Part shown: in pieces, positions 35,842 to 45,414 of the stretch
Layout: every line of letters begins with the position of its first letter
Numbering within the stretch: the first letter of the stretch is position 1
Source: JBCCQL01 sp039414355
GTDB lineage: Bacteria; Planctomycetota; Planctomycetia; Pirellulales; Lacipirellulaceae
NCBI GenBank assembly: GCA_039414355.1
Contig: JBCDJN010000001.1
Span: forward strand, 1 to 64,000
Direction of reading: 5' to 3'
DNA length: 64,000 bases
Notes under the pieces: model-generated
The model's input: only the letters and a program-made list of their open reading frames with translations
Database searches by the model: none
What the model was told of the DNA's origin: nothing
Position numbers and translations under genes: made by a program

Positions 35842-36723
35842 CTACTCTCCCGGCTGGCGGTCGACGAGCCGCCACGTGCGGACCCAGTCGTACTTGGTGG
35901 TGCGTTGCTCCCAGTCGCCGGTCTCAATCAGGCAGTCGTCTTCGGGCACCGGGTTCCAGTCGTACGTCTCGATCGCCATCTGAAGGTACGAAGGCACGTC
36001 CCAGTCCACCTTCGGGTAGATCGAGTAGGCGTACTCGCCGTCGAGGTAGAAGCGGAGTTCGCGCGGCGACTTCCACCAGGCTCCGTAGACGTAGAACCGC
36101 TGCCAGTTGCGTGTCTCGGTCAGCTTCTGGCCCTGGAGCTGCACCTTCGTCGGGTTGCCCCGGCTGACGCGGTGGATCGCGTTGGAATGAAAGATCCTGT
36201 CCCACTCGGTGGCCCACGGCTCGGTCTTGTCGGTCGTCCGGCCGACGCACTCCTGAATGTCGAACTCAAGCCGCTTGTCGCCGCTGCCCTTGGTCATGAG
36301 CCAGAACGTCGATGACATCACGGTTTGATTCGCCTTCATCCGGCACTCGTAGTACCAGCCCGGCTGGCCCGCGCTCAAAGAGCGAATGATGGCGCCTTGG
36401 TAGGTAAAGGTCTTGCCGCGGCTCACCACCGGGCCTTCGAGCTTGCTGACCGTCACGTTCATCCGCCCGTCGCGCACCACGGCGTTGCGGCCATGGAACA
36501 GCGCGGGCGGGCGTCCTTCCCAGCCCCAACCGTTGGCGAGTGGCTCGGTCTGCCACTTGCCGTGATCAAGCGAGTCTCCGTCGAACTCGTCCGACATCTC
36601 GTCGACGAGCCGCCACTGTGAGTTCGTCGGCGTCGGATCGTGGTCGGGGACGAACGTGGGCTGGGCGGGCGCGACGGTGAAGGGAAGCAGTAAGATGACA
36701 ATCGCAAGGGATACGCTTCGCAT
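35842..36723 (-). CDS. secreted GH16 galactanase, porphyranase- or agarase-like
   Basis: A 293-residue secreted protein (signal peptide SVSLAIVILLLPFTVAPAQ). The GH16 jelly-roll is marked by MSDEFDGDSLDHGKWQ, GWGWEGRPPALFHGRNAVV, WYYECRMKANQTVMSSTFWLM and the catalytic ExDxxE: Glu153, Asp155 and Glu158 in LEFDIQECVG. The GRPPALF opening is shared with marine porphyranase and carrageenase-type GH16 enzymes. It should hydrolyse internal beta-1,4 bonds of a red-algal galactan outside the cell. It is the last gene of the minus-strand cluster that starts at 45.3 kb. The start at 36723 gives the signal peptide. Confidence 0.87.
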   Translation of the reverse strand: MRSVSLAIVILLLPFTVAPAQPTFVPDHDPTPTNSQWRLVDEMSDEFDGDSLDHGKWQTEPLANGWGWEGRPPALFHGRNAVVRDGRMNVTVSKLEGPVVSRGKTFTYQGAIIRSLSAGQPGWYYECRMKANQTVMSSTFWLMTKGSGDKRLEFDIQECVGRTTDKTEPWATEWDRIFHSNAIHRVSRGNPTKVQLQGQKLTETRNWQRFYVYGAWWKSPRELRFYLDGEYAYSIYPKVDWDVPSYLQMAIETYDWNPVPEDDCLIETGDWEQRTTKYDWVRTWRLVDRQPGE

Positions 36724-36763
36724 AGATTGGGTTCTCAGCGGTTTCTTGCGGGTGCGGCAGCGG

Positions 36764-38710
36764 CTACTCGGCGGGCTCATCCGACGCTGCTTGGCCGGCG
36801 CCGTCGCGCATGTGCCGTTGGAGATCCGCTAGGTGAAGCTCGTAGACGTCACGCGGAGTGCAGTCGTGCTCCTTGCAAACCGCGGCCGCCATGGCCACCA
36901 CCTCGCCCATCATGCCGCAGGTTCGCATCACGCGCACCGCACCCAGCCCGTCTTGCGTCACGCTGATGTCGCGTCCCGCCATGAAGAGGTTGTCGATGTT
37001 GCGGCTATAAAGGCAGCGGTACGGCGCCCAGTAGGGTTGCTTGTACTGGTAATCCTTGCCGCGGGTGTAGGTTGAGAAGAACGCGTCGGGGTCGTCCTTC
37101 TCAAAGTAGTCGGGGTGCGGCGAGTGCACGTCGATGTGCCAGGTGCACGGGAACGCCGCGTCGGGGAACGGCGTTGCCTTGCGGAAATCGTCGGCCGTCA
37201 GCACCACGTCGCCCATCAGCCGGCGCGACTCCCGCTTGCCGGCGATAAAGGCGGCCCACTTCAGCCGGTGGTTGGGGTAGCGCCCGTCGACGTTCTTCAG
37301 CACGTCCCACGCGCCGTACATCGCACGGAAGTTCTGGTCGCGGATCCACTCACCATCGACAAAAGGATCGCGGTTGAAACCGGTCTCCCAAAACCACGTG
37401 CCGAGCTGCTTCTCGCCGGTGGCGCCAAAGGTCTTCTCCCGATTGCGTCCCGGGAAGTCCACGTCTTTCAGGTCGGCCGCCCACGGGCAGCGGGGGAACG
37501 GCTGCGGCTTGTCGGCGGGCGTGAAGTTCAGGGCGATCTTCTCGTGGAAGTCTTCGCACAGGCACTGCAACGCGTGCTCGTTTTCACCGGTCTCGCCGAA
37601 GCTCCACAGGTTCGTGGCGCCCATGCGGCCGGTCTCCGCCAGCTCGTAGTCGGCGCGGACCAGCGCGCCGAGAACACCGTCGCCGGTCGAGTCCAAGAAC
37701 CAGCGCCCAGTGATGCGCGTGCGGCGGCCGGTCCGTGTGTGTTGGGCGATCACCGCGTGAACCGAGCCGTCACGTGAGTCGGCCGCGTTGACGCGCCGCT
37801 CAAGGCACAGCGTTAGGTTGGGCTCGGCTTGGGCCAGCTCCAGCATCCGCCGGTCGGTAAAGATGGTGTGCGACTTGATGTCAGGGATCGACCGCGCGGG
37901 GCGGTGCGGTCCGATCAGCTCGACCACCACGTCGCCGATCCGCGGGTAGGGTTCGTGGTTGGTGAATCCCTGAGGCCAAACGCGTACCTCGCTGCTGCCG
38001 TTGCCGCCGAGCACCGGTCGGTCTTGGACGAGGGCGACCGTCAGACCGAGCCGCGCGGCGGTGACCGCGGCAGACGTGCCGGCGATGCCGCCGCCGACAA
38101 TGACCAGGTCGAACTCTCCACCGTCTTCCGGTCCTCGGTCCCAGCCGAGCATCTTCCTGCGAAGCTTCTCGAGCTTCTCGCCCCCGTCGGGCGGAACGAA
38201 GCTCTGATCCGCCGCCAGGAGAATGGCGTCGCAGCGGCCCTCGAAGCCCGTCACGTCGCGCAGCCCAATCGTTGTGCTGGGTCCGATCTCCGCGAGCCCG
38301 CCGTCCTGCCAGTGCCAGTCGGCTCGCTCTACGCCGAAGGTTGTCGCCAACGGGCGGCCGTCGACAAGCACCTGGAATCGCCCCGGCGCCCCGGGGGCTT
38401 TCCATGGCGCCACCCAGTCGCGGGTCCGCACCCAAACGCGGTATGCCCCCGCCGACGGCACGTCGACTTGCGTTCGGCTATCGCCCACCGGCACGCCGAG
38501 ACCGTGGGCCAGGACGAAGGGCGAGCCCATCTGGTCCATGAACTGCTGGTCGACAACCCAACCACCCAGCTCTTGGAACGACTCCGCCTCGATCAGCACG
38601 AGCCCGTCGTCCGCCGACGCCGCGGAACCGGCGAGGAGCAGGCTCCAGCTCGCGAACACCTTCGTCGCGCAGCGTAGTGAGAAACGCCGCTCAGCGCGAT
38701 CCTGTTGCAT
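36764..38710 (-). CDS. secreted FAD-dependent oxidoreductase with N-terminal carbohydrate-binding-like domain
   Basis: A 648-residue protein with a signal peptide (VFASWSLLLAGSAASA). An N-terminal beta domain (about 36-175) has VLIEAESFQELGGWVVDQQF and AGAYRVWVRTRDW, like carbohydrate-binding modules. The FAD_oxidored domain follows, with the dinucleotide motif near 205-227 (FDLVIVGGGIAGTSAAV) and the C-terminal SRNIDNLFMAGRDISVTQDGLG. Its relatives are often labelled xanthan-lyase-like, but no lyase chemistry is evident. It lies between two GH16 genes with gaps of 21 and 40 bp, so its substrate is probably an agar-derived sugar or its sidechain. The reaction is unknown. Confidence 0.85.
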   Translation of the reverse strand: MQQDRAERRFSLRCATKVFASWSLLLAGSAASADDGLVLIEAESFQELGGWVVDQQFMDQMGSPFVLAHGLGVPVGDSRTQVDVPSAGAYRVWVRTRDWVAPWKAPGAPGRFQVLVDGRPLATTFGVERADWHWQDGGLAEIGPSTTIGLRDVTGFEGRCDAILLAADQSFVPPDGGEKLEKLRRKMLGWDRGPEDGGEFDLVIVGGGIAGTSAAVTAARLGLTVALVQDRPVLGGNGSSEVRVWPQGFTNHEPYPRIGDVVVELIGPHRPARSIPDIKSHTIFTDRRMLELAQAEPNLTLCLERRVNAADSRDGSVHAVIAQHTRTGRRTRITGRWFLDSTGDGVLGALVRADYELAETGRMGATNLWSFGETGENEHALQCLCEDFHEKIALNFTPADKPQPFPRCPWAADLKDVDFPGRNREKTFGATGEKQLGTWFWETGFNRDPFVDGEWIRDQNFRAMYGAWDVLKNVDGRYPNHRLKWAAFIAGKRESRRLMGDVVLTADDFRKATPFPDAAFPCTWHIDVHSPHPDYFEKDDPDAFFSTYTRGKDYQYKQPYWAPYRCLYSRNIDNLFMAGRDISVTQDGLGAVRVMRTCGMMGEVVAMAAAVCKEHDCTPRDVYELHLADLQRHMRDGAGQAASDEPAE

Positions 38711-38731
38711 CGACTAACCCGCTTGAGGAGC

Positions 38732-39805
38732 TTAGTTGTTGGACGCCGCTTCGATCGGCTTGTAGACGCGCACCCAGTCGACGAGATACGTGTGGTCGTC
38801 CGGCCGCGCAAGCTCGCCGTCGGTCGGCTGGCGGCCGGCGGCCGCGTTCCACGTTTGCGCTTCCATGTTGATGATGAGGTGCATGGGCTTGCTCAGTCCG
38901 GTGCGTTTGCCCGACTCGTCCTTGGTGTAGCCGAGCGGGTCGATCCCCCCGTGGTCCTCGGAGTTGTCGAGGCCCGAGGTCGTCTTCACCAACTCGCCAT
39001 CGAGGTAGTACTCCAGATGCGCCGGGTCACGCCAATAGACGCCGAACCGATAGAAGCGTTTGGTCCAGTAGCCCTCGCCGCGCGGGGAACGCATCCGCGG
39101 CCGGGTGTACCAGGTGCTGTCGTCCTTGGGCTGGTAGTCTTGCAGCGGTTGGCGGATGAAGACGTGATGGCTGAAGTGGAGCCGTCGAGCAAACCAATCG
39201 CTCCGGTTGTCGTCGCCACGCCCGCCGTAGGCTTCGAGGATGTCGATCTCTTGGGTGCTGTCGTCGCTGAGCATCCAAACGTTCGACGCCAAGACGGCGT
39301 TGGCGATCTTCACGCGGGCTTCGATGAACGCCGGGTAACGCACCGTTTCGACCGACGAGATGCAGCCCATCCGCGTGGCGGGCAGGTCGTAGCGTTCCGC
39401 CTGGCCATCGCTTGAGGCCATCGTGAACGCTTTGTTCTCGTCGGGCTCACGAGTCGCGCGGATCCACAGCTTGCCGCTGGCGACGGCCACATTCTCGTGC
39501 CGCCAGATCGTTGTGCCGGGGCCGTTCCATTTGTTGATGTACCAGTTCTTCCACTTGCCGCCGATGACGGACGACTCAGCCGTCGGGCTGAAGCGATAGT
39601 TGAAGTCGTCGGAGGTCCGCTCCTGCAACTGCCACTGGAGGCCAGCTCCCGCTTCAACGGGAATGGGCGTCTCCCCCCAGTCTTCACTCGCAAGGCACGC
39701 CCCCGAAGCGGCAACCAGGATCCCCAGGAAAAGCGGCAGCTGATGAGTGGCCACAGTAACGACCCGAGCGATGAGCAATGACCTCGATAACCGTGGGTTC
39801 AACAT
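38732..39805 (-). CDS. secreted GH16 beta-agarase
   Basis: A 357-residue protein with an N-terminal signal (HQLPLFLGILVAASGACLA). GH16 agarase markers are TTIWRHENVAVASGKLWIRA, MGCISSVETVRYPAFIEARVK and NVWMLSDDSTQEIDILEAYGG, in which Glu186, Asp188 and Glu191 form the catalytic ExDxxE. The QEIDILEAYGG segment is typical of GH16 beta-agarases, which cut internal beta-1,4 bonds to neoagaro-oligosaccharides. The start at 39805 follows a GATTGCATGCAATA dyad by about 13 bp; a TTG inside that dyad would give a longer but less likely protein. The FAD oxidoreductase follows 21 bp later. Confidence 0.9.
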   Translation of the reverse strand: MLNPRLSRSLLIARVVTVATHQLPLFLGILVAASGACLASEDWGETPIPVEAGAGLQWQLQERTSDDFNYRFSPTAESSVIGGKWKNWYINKWNGPGTTIWRHENVAVASGKLWIRATREPDENKAFTMASSDGQAERYDLPATRMGCISSVETVRYPAFIEARVKIANAVLASNVWMLSDDSTQEIDILEAYGGRGDDNRSDWFARRLHFSHHVFIRQPLQDYQPKDDSTWYTRPRMRSPRGEGYWTKRFYRFGVYWRDPAHLEYYLDGELVKTTSGLDNSEDHGGIDPLGYTKDESGKRTGLSKPMHLIINMEAQTWNAAAGRQPTDGELARPDDHTYLVDWVRVYKPIEAASNN

Positions 39806-39817
39806 ACCCACATGGTC

Positions 39818-39831
39818 GATTGCATGCAATA
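39818..39831. promoter_or_regulatory. palindromic operator-like site before the GH16 agarase gene
   Basis: GATTGCATGCAATA contains a perfect 12-bp palindrome, ATTGCATGCAAT (39819-39830). It fits the GATTG-N4-CAATC family of sites near the GntR genes. It lies in the short gap between the DUF5060 stop and the GH16 start, so it may control the three downstream genes separately. Confidence 0.45.
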
Positions 39832-39862
39832 TATCGCCGCAGGTTGCTCGGCGCCCCGGTGT

Positions 39863-41710
39863 TTACTTGCGGCGAACAAGCACTACCCAATCCTTGGCGG
39901 GGCTACTCGGTGGCTCACCCACGTTACGCCTGCCGCCTCCGGCGACGGCAAGCACCGACCCCTCTTGTAAGTCGCCTCCGCTGCGGGGATCGAACCACCG
40001 AACGGTGAAATCGCCCGAGGTGTCCTCGAGGTTGACGTCGGTCGTTCCGCCGTCCTTTAAGTAGAGAACATAAGTGTCGCCCTGCTTGAAGAAGCCGTAG
40101 TCGTTCTCCGCAGAGCTCACGGAGTTGTCGTTCTCCATCTCCCAGAAGGGGATCTCGTTATCGCTGAAGAACTCGAGCGCGTAACGCGGATAGTCCCACC
40201 AACGGTCTCGGCTGCGGAAGTCTTCCAGTGTCAAATCGGAGTGGGCGTGCTTGTAGCCGAAGTAGTACTCGTTGCCCCAACCGCCCGCCAGTAGCGTGCC
40301 CCAGAGGGCGTTCATGCGTCCGTCGGTGTGCGAGTTGCCGGCGTCGTCGTCGGGACGGATCGCGTGCTGGGCGTCGCCCGGCTCATCGCAGGCGACGGCC
40401 CACGGCTTGCCCGCCTCGGCGGACTTGCGAAGGTACTGCCGAACGCGGTTGTGGACGCCGCGAAAGTCGGGCTTGTTGGTCTGAAGGGAGAACCCGGTTA
40501 GTTCCGACGCGTCGCCGAGCAAGTCGAAGTGGTCATTGCCGTTGTGAATCACGATTAGATGGTGGTACGGATCGTTCTGGGCGAAGTAGCTCGCCCATGC
40601 CTGTTTCTTCTCGGTGCTCACCTTGTGACCGAGGCCGACCTCTTCGCCCAGGTTCCAGTTGAGCGCTAAGTGGTGCGCGAACCGAGCGATGAGCTCGCGG
40701 TAGTAGAGTCTGCGTTCCGGCCCGACCTCGCCGCCGTCGAGCAGGTTGACGTTCTCGGCTTCTTGCGTCTTGAAGTGCAGGAACATCCCCAGCTGGTCCG
40801 CGTGCTCAAACACCACCTCCCACTGCGCGAGCCGCGAGACGTCGAGCCGCATCCGCTCGTCATACGTCAGATAAGGGAAGACGTTCTTGTCGTCGCCGGC
40901 GATGTTGAGCGGGATGAACGAGAAGGCGTTCAGGCCCTCGCCAGCCAGGTAGTTGATGGCGCCGATGAGCCCCTTGCCCTTGCCGCCGGCCCAGGTCGGG
41001 TCGCCGGTCCGCCAGTCGCCGACGTGCGCGTCGTATGTCTTGATCCGTTTATCGGCCTTGCCATCGCTCTTGAACTCGCCGTCGAAGTCGGCGTACGCCA
41101 GCAGGTTCTCGGGCGAGTCGGCGCCCTGCTTGAGGAAGCAATGACCCGAGCCGGCGAATCGCAAGTAGCGGCCGCCGACGTACTGCAAACGACCATGGGC
41201 GCGGAAGTCGCGGCCCGTCTTGTCGGTCTCCTCCACGGTGAAGACGCCGGTGGCGTCGTCAAAGAACCCGGCACTACCGCCCGCATCACGCGAGTCGGCC
41301 ATCGCCACGCCCGGGCCTGCGCGGAATGAGACTTCGTAGCTCCAAGAGCCCAGCTTGCCGGGCGAGAAGTGCACACGCCAAACGTTTCCCTCGTTGGCGC
41401 CGCTGTTGGCGGCGTCGCCATCGGCGGCGTAGAAGCCTGGCACGACGTACCGTGTGCCGGTCCCCTGGTGCTCGAACGACACGTCAAGCCGGTAGTCGGT
41501 GAACGGATTCACGTCGGCCTCCTCACCGGTCTCCGGCCCGGTGAAGTCGATGGTGATCTTGTGCCACTGCTTCAGCTCACCTGAGATGCGACCGTCACTC
41601 GGCTTGGCAGCAGCTTCCGGCGTTGCCGCTTGGCCGCTGAGGGGCAGCAGCAGTGCGATGGCAAGGCAGCAGTGGGCCCAGTGACGAGCGGAGATTGAGC
41701 GAAAGGCCAT
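39863..41710 (-). CDS. secreted DUF5060 putative glycoside hydrolase
   Basis: A 615-residue protein with a signal peptide (CCLAIALLLPLSGQAA). DUF5060, an Ig-like domain, spans about 48-160 (ITIDFTGPETGEE, NPFTDYRLDVSF, WRVHFSPGKLGSWSYEV). A TIM-barrel-like hydrolase region covers about 170-520; Glu356 or Glu357 (LNWNLGEEVG) and Glu443 (AVACDEPGD) are candidate catalytic acids. The C-terminus resembles the collagen-binding-2 domain (VLYLKDGGTTDVNLED, VRWFDPRSGGDL). I cannot place it in a numbered GH family. Its place between a sulfatase and an agarase gene suggests a red-algal galactan substrate. ATG at 41710 was preferred over an upstream start without a signal. Confidence 0.75.
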   Translation of the reverse strand: MAFRSISARHWAHCCLAIALLLPLSGQAATPEAAAKPSDGRISGELKQWHKITIDFTGPETGEEADVNPFTDYRLDVSFEHQGTGTRYVVPGFYAADGDAANSGANEGNVWRVHFSPGKLGSWSYEVSFRAGPGVAMADSRDAGGSAGFFDDATGVFTVEETDKTGRDFRAHGRLQYVGGRYLRFAGSGHCFLKQGADSPENLLAYADFDGEFKSDGKADKRIKTYDAHVGDWRTGDPTWAGGKGKGLIGAINYLAGEGLNAFSFIPLNIAGDDKNVFPYLTYDERMRLDVSRLAQWEVVFEHADQLGMFLHFKTQEAENVNLLDGGEVGPERRLYYRELIARFAHHLALNWNLGEEVGLGHKVSTEKKQAWASYFAQNDPYHHLIVIHNGNDHFDLLGDASELTGFSLQTNKPDFRGVHNRVRQYLRKSAEAGKPWAVACDEPGDAQHAIRPDDDAGNSHTDGRMNALWGTLLAGGWGNEYYFGYKHAHSDLTLEDFRSRDRWWDYPRYALEFFSDNEIPFWEMENDNSVSSAENDYGFFKQGDTYVLYLKDGGTTDVNLEDTSGDFTVRWFDPRSGGDLQEGSVLAVAGGGRRNVGEPPSSPAKDWVVLVRRK

Positions 41711-41808
41711 TCGATGAGTTCCTGGCTTGATTTGACGGTTTGATGAGGCAGGCGACGGGGCACCGCCGCCCAGGCCGGGGTACAGGATATCCGACCAGCG
41801 CTGCGAAA

Positions 41809-43350
41809 TCACATCGATAGCGGCGCGGTGCGTTGACCGCTCTCGCGGATCTCGCGGTAGCGGGCGAGCATCTGGCGGATGCGGTCTCGGTGGGCGGGCG
41901 AGTTGATCAGATTCTCGCTGGGGGGCTCAAGCGGCGACTCCGCAAGGTTGAAGAGCTCCGTCGGCTTCCACTCCGTTAGCTTGCGATTCGTCTCGATGAT
42001 CAGTTTCCAATCCCCCTGCCGCAACATGACTACCGCCTGGTTGCCGCCTTGCAGGAGCAGGTCAGGCCGTTCGCCTAGCGTCCCCTCACCGGTAAGCAGC
42101 GGCAAGAGGTTCAGCGAGTCCTTCGCCTGCTCCGGACGTAACCGCGTCCCGAGGACACCCGCCATGGTGGCCACCATGTCGTGAAGCACCACCGGCTCGT
42201 GGCACTCGGCGCCGGGCTCGATCTTGCCCGGCCAGGTGGCGAAGAGCGGCACCCGGTGGCCGCCCTCGTGCGGGTCGTTCTTGAACCCGCGGTAGCCGCC
42301 GCTAGAGTCGTGGCCCGCCCTCGCGCCCCGGCGATCGATCAAACCGCCATTGTCTGAGGAGAAAACGAAGAGCGTGTTCTCATAAACGCCGGTGTCCTTC
42401 AGCGCCTCCACCATGCGGCCGATCTGCTGGTCGAGGTCTAACACCATGTCGAGGTGCCGCGTCGGCGTGACGCCGCGGATCCGTAGGCCGTCAAACTCCT
42501 CCGGCGGAGCGTGGGGCACGTGAACCATGGGCGACCAGTAGCACAGGAAGAACGGCCTGCCCGCCGTCGCGTTCTCGCGGATGAAGCTGGTCGCCTTGCT
42601 CGACAGCATGGGGCCGACACGCGATGGGTCCCAGTGCGAGTCGCCCATGCCGGGCCCTTTATCGGAGACAAACAACGGGTCGAGCGCCGACGCCTTCGTG
42701 TAGTGAATCAAGCGAGAGTCTTCGTGGAACGGCGACCACCTGCCGTCCTCGTAGGCCACATACAGCGGCCCCTGGATTCCACACGGGAGCGTGTAGCTGG
42801 AATCAAACCCAACCGACTGCGGCCCGCCGGCAACGATTTGAGAAACGTCGACGGGCAGCGGCGTGTCGCCACGGTCGTTCCCGCGATACACCCCTTCGCC
42901 CGCGGCGGTTCGGAAGTCGCCGCCCAGATGCCACTTGCCGATGAAGGCCGTGGCGAGCCCCGCCGACTTTGCGACGCGGCCAAGCGTGGCATCGTCTTCA
43001 GTGAACGGCGTTGGCCGAAACGAGCCCCAGACGCCCCACGTCGCGTAGCTGCGGTAGTTGAGGTTGCCGGACATCACGCAGTAGCGCGTGGGCGAACAGA
43101 GGGCGGTGGACGAGTGGGCGTCGCTGAACCGCATGCCGGCTGTCGCGAGCGCGTCGAGATGGGGCGTCGGCGCCACTGGGTCTCGCCCCGTGCGCTGACG
43201 GTGGTAAAGGCCGATGTCACCGAGCCCGACATCATCCGCCATGACGAAGACGATGTTCGGCTGATCAGCCGCTGCCGAAGCCGCCGGGTGAATAAAGACG
43301 GCACAAGCGAACGCGTTGAGCAGAAAGAGGAGTCTGGTCGGTCTTGCCAT
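41809..43350 (-). CDS. secreted S1-family sulfatase
   Basis: A 513-residue sulfatase with an export signal (LLFLLNAFACAVFIHPAASA). It has the metal site NIVFVMADDVGLGDIG, the activation motif CSPTR (Cys85) in ALCSPTRYCVMSG, GKWHLGG, and the second metal site FVFSSDNGG. Formylglycine conversion is required and no maturase gene is in the window. It is 80 bp downstream of the GH86 gene and 98 bp upstream of the DUF5060 gene on the same strand, which implies desulfation of the galactan those enzymes attack. Confidence 0.92.
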   Translation of the reverse strand: MARPTRLLFLLNAFACAVFIHPAASAAADQPNIVFVMADDVGLGDIGLYHRQRTGRDPVAPTPHLDALATAGMRFSDAHSSTALCSPTRYCVMSGNLNYRSYATWGVWGSFRPTPFTEDDATLGRVAKSAGLATAFIGKWHLGGDFRTAAGEGVYRGNDRGDTPLPVDVSQIVAGGPQSVGFDSSYTLPCGIQGPLYVAYEDGRWSPFHEDSRLIHYTKASALDPLFVSDKGPGMGDSHWDPSRVGPMLSSKATSFIRENATAGRPFFLCYWSPMVHVPHAPPEEFDGLRIRGVTPTRHLDMVLDLDQQIGRMVEALKDTGVYENTLFVFSSDNGGLIDRRGARAGHDSSGGYRGFKNDPHEGGHRVPLFATWPGKIEPGAECHEPVVLHDMVATMAGVLGTRLRPEQAKDSLNLLPLLTGEGTLGERPDLLLQGGNQAVVMLRQGDWKLIIETNRKLTEWKPTELFNLAESPLEPPSENLINSPAHRDRIRQMLARYREIRESGQRTAPLSM

Positions 43351-43430
43351 GGTGTTGCCTGTTAATGAGGACACGGGCTGCCGTGCGAATGCCTGGCGTT
43401 ACGCGGTTGCTGGGCTGGCCGCTCTACCTC

Positions 43431-45278
43431 CTACCGTGCCGCAGTCAGGTTGACCTGCAGCACGGCCGAGGCGACGCTGCCGCCGTCGTCTGGGTAGATG
43501 ATGGTCACGTCACGGACCGGCTCTTCGGCTGAGAACGGTACCGGGATTTCGATCATGCCGAAGAAGTTCTTCCTTCCCGATTGATCTCCGCCCGCCCAAT
43601 TCTCTGGAACTTGAGCACGGACGCCGTTGATGAGCACCCGCGTAGGGGTCTTGGCCAGCTCTGGCGGCCGGCCCGCCGACAGCCGGAGCACCGCCGTGCC
43701 TTCGCCGCTTGGCACGTCCTTGAACGCAAATCGAACCGGGGAACCCGAACTGATTGGCTGCAGGCACTCCGTGGCGTAGACGCGGTGCTCGCGAATGGTC
43801 GCATCGGTGTCGATCGGCTCCTCGACCTGGATCATCAGCATCGCGGCCGCTCCTGGACGAAGCGTCAAGCGGGTCGGAACTTCATCCAACTGCCGCTCGC
43901 CGAACCTAGGGGCGTCGCCATCGGTATAAAGGAATCGGCCACGGACCGCGCCGGTGGCAACTCGTTCAAGCCCGGAGATCGCCACCGGTTTCTCTTCGCT
44001 ATCGAGGTTCATGAGCAAGGCAAGCAGCCGATCGCCGTCCGCCAGAAGCTGCACGCGGACGTCGGGATCGCTCGACCTGCTCGCGCGCCACTGACCTTGG
44101 ACGCCCTCGAGGAACCGATAGAAGAGCATCAGATCGGTCGGGACGTAAACGCCGTCCGCGTCGCGGCGCCAGAGCAGGAACGTGTTGGCGTCGCCCGGTT
44201 TCGTCTCACCGTCGGCGCCGTACGTCCACTCGCCCCGCCCAAGGATGTACGGGATGACTTTCTCCAAGCGATCCGGGTGATCGAGGAACGTCATCAGCTG
44301 ACCGACCAACGAGTAGAGCATGTCGGAGACCCGCCCGCGGTCGTAAGGCATCGGGGCCATGCCGCCCTTGGGGATGCCGCCGTACTCGGTGATCAGGATC
44401 GGCTTGGCGACGCCGAACTTGATGTGGCTATAAGTGTCGATCAAGTCCATGATCGCCTCGGAGTTGCTGCCAGTCCGCACGCGCGGCTCCCCCATGACGT
44501 TAACGCCGTCGTAGATGTGGTAGGAGAAGAAGTCCATCTCTTCCCCGGCGATATCCATGAACCGCCGCTGCCACGAGTTGAAGTGACGGAAGTTGTCGAG
44601 CTCCAGCTCCACGTACGCCGCCGAGTAGCCACCCACCTTCACACCCGGGCAGAGTTCCCGCACCCGCCTTGCGACGTGGTTGTGCTGCTCCGATAGCGCG
44701 TCGACCGTGACACCCATCTTTCTCGCCTTGACGAATGGCTCGTTGAACACTTCGAGGTAGCGGGGTCGGTCTGCGTCCGTGTAGTAGGCCTTGAGGAACT
44801 GTGCTGTGAACTCGGCGACCCCCCTGTAACTTCGCGGCCCCCAAGCGGCGTGGTCGTTCTCGGGCCTGGCGTGCATCAACTCCGGGTGTGTGCAGAGCAC
44901 CGTGCCACGGTGCTCCGCCGCGGAAGCAAGCCCGCGGTCCGCCGGTTTGCCCTTGCCGCGAAAGACCGCCTTGGGAAGCCGAGCGACATCGGGCATGTCG
45001 CCGTCCTGCGGGTCGGCCGGGACCCGCGTCGCCTGCCAGGAAAGCATGCCGCCGTTCCTCCCAAACCGCACGTCGAGCTGACGCAGGACAGCGTGCTCTT
45101 GCTCGGTCATGTCGCGGGCGTCAGGCGACTCGTGGATCGTCACAAATTGTTCCCGGTCGAAATCCGTAACGCCGCCAATGCTTCGAACCACTGCTGGATT
45201 CAACTCGACCCGGACGACGTCCGATGCACCGGACGTCGACCCAACCAGTACTGCTATCACCAATGCCGCCCAGAACAT
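43431..45278 (-). CDS. secreted GH86 beta-agarase or porphyranase
   Basis: A 615-residue protein with a short signal peptide (FWAALVIAVLVGSTSGAS). A TIM barrel follows (about 25-400) with GH86-like landmarks: the acid/base Glu180 in RYLEVFNEPF, MDFFSYHIYDGVN, and the nucleophile Glu298 in PILITEYGGI. Two beta domains end the protein, as in characterised GH86 enzymes. It should cleave internal beta-1,4 bonds of agarose or porphyran outside the cell. AAGGAG lies 8 bases before the ATG at 45278. It begins the minus-strand run of sulfatase, DUF5060, GH16, FAD enzyme and GH16. The family call rests on motif order. Confidence 0.8.
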   Translation of the reverse strand: MFWAALVIAVLVGSTSGASDVVRVELNPAVVRSIGGVTDFDREQFVTIHESPDARDMTEQEHAVLRQLDVRFGRNGGMLSWQATRVPADPQDGDMPDVARLPKAVFRGKGKPADRGLASAAEHRGTVLCTHPELMHARPENDHAAWGPRSYRGVAEFTAQFLKAYYTDADRPRYLEVFNEPFVKARKMGVTVDALSEQHNHVARRVRELCPGVKVGGYSAAYVELELDNFRHFNSWQRRFMDIAGEEMDFFSYHIYDGVNVMGEPRVRTGSNSEAIMDLIDTYSHIKFGVAKPILITEYGGIPKGGMAPMPYDRGRVSDMLYSLVGQLMTFLDHPDRLEKVIPYILGRGEWTYGADGETKPGDANTFLLWRRDADGVYVPTDLMLFYRFLEGVQGQWRASRSSDPDVRVQLLADGDRLLALLMNLDSEEKPVAISGLERVATGAVRGRFLYTDGDAPRFGERQLDEVPTRLTLRPGAAAMLMIQVEEPIDTDATIREHRVYATECLQPISSGSPVRFAFKDVPSGEGTAVLRLSAGRPPELAKTPTRVLINGVRAQVPENWAGGDQSGRKNFFGMIEIPVPFSAEEPVRDVTIIYPDDGGSVASAVLQVNLTAAR

Positions 45279-45414
45279 CGACTCCACTCCTTATTGACGA
45301 GGCACGCTGCATGAAAGCGTGTGCAACCCCGGCTGCGGAAGCCAGCAGACAAGAAGACGCTGTTCCGCGAAAACTGCCCGCTTCCGCTCACTCGAAGGTT
45401 GACGCGACCGATAC

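Noticed and set aside
35823..35855. Bulged inverted repeat between the convergent DUF1501 and GH16 genes
   Set aside because: Only 6 bp pair cleanly and the arm overlaps the GH16 coding end.
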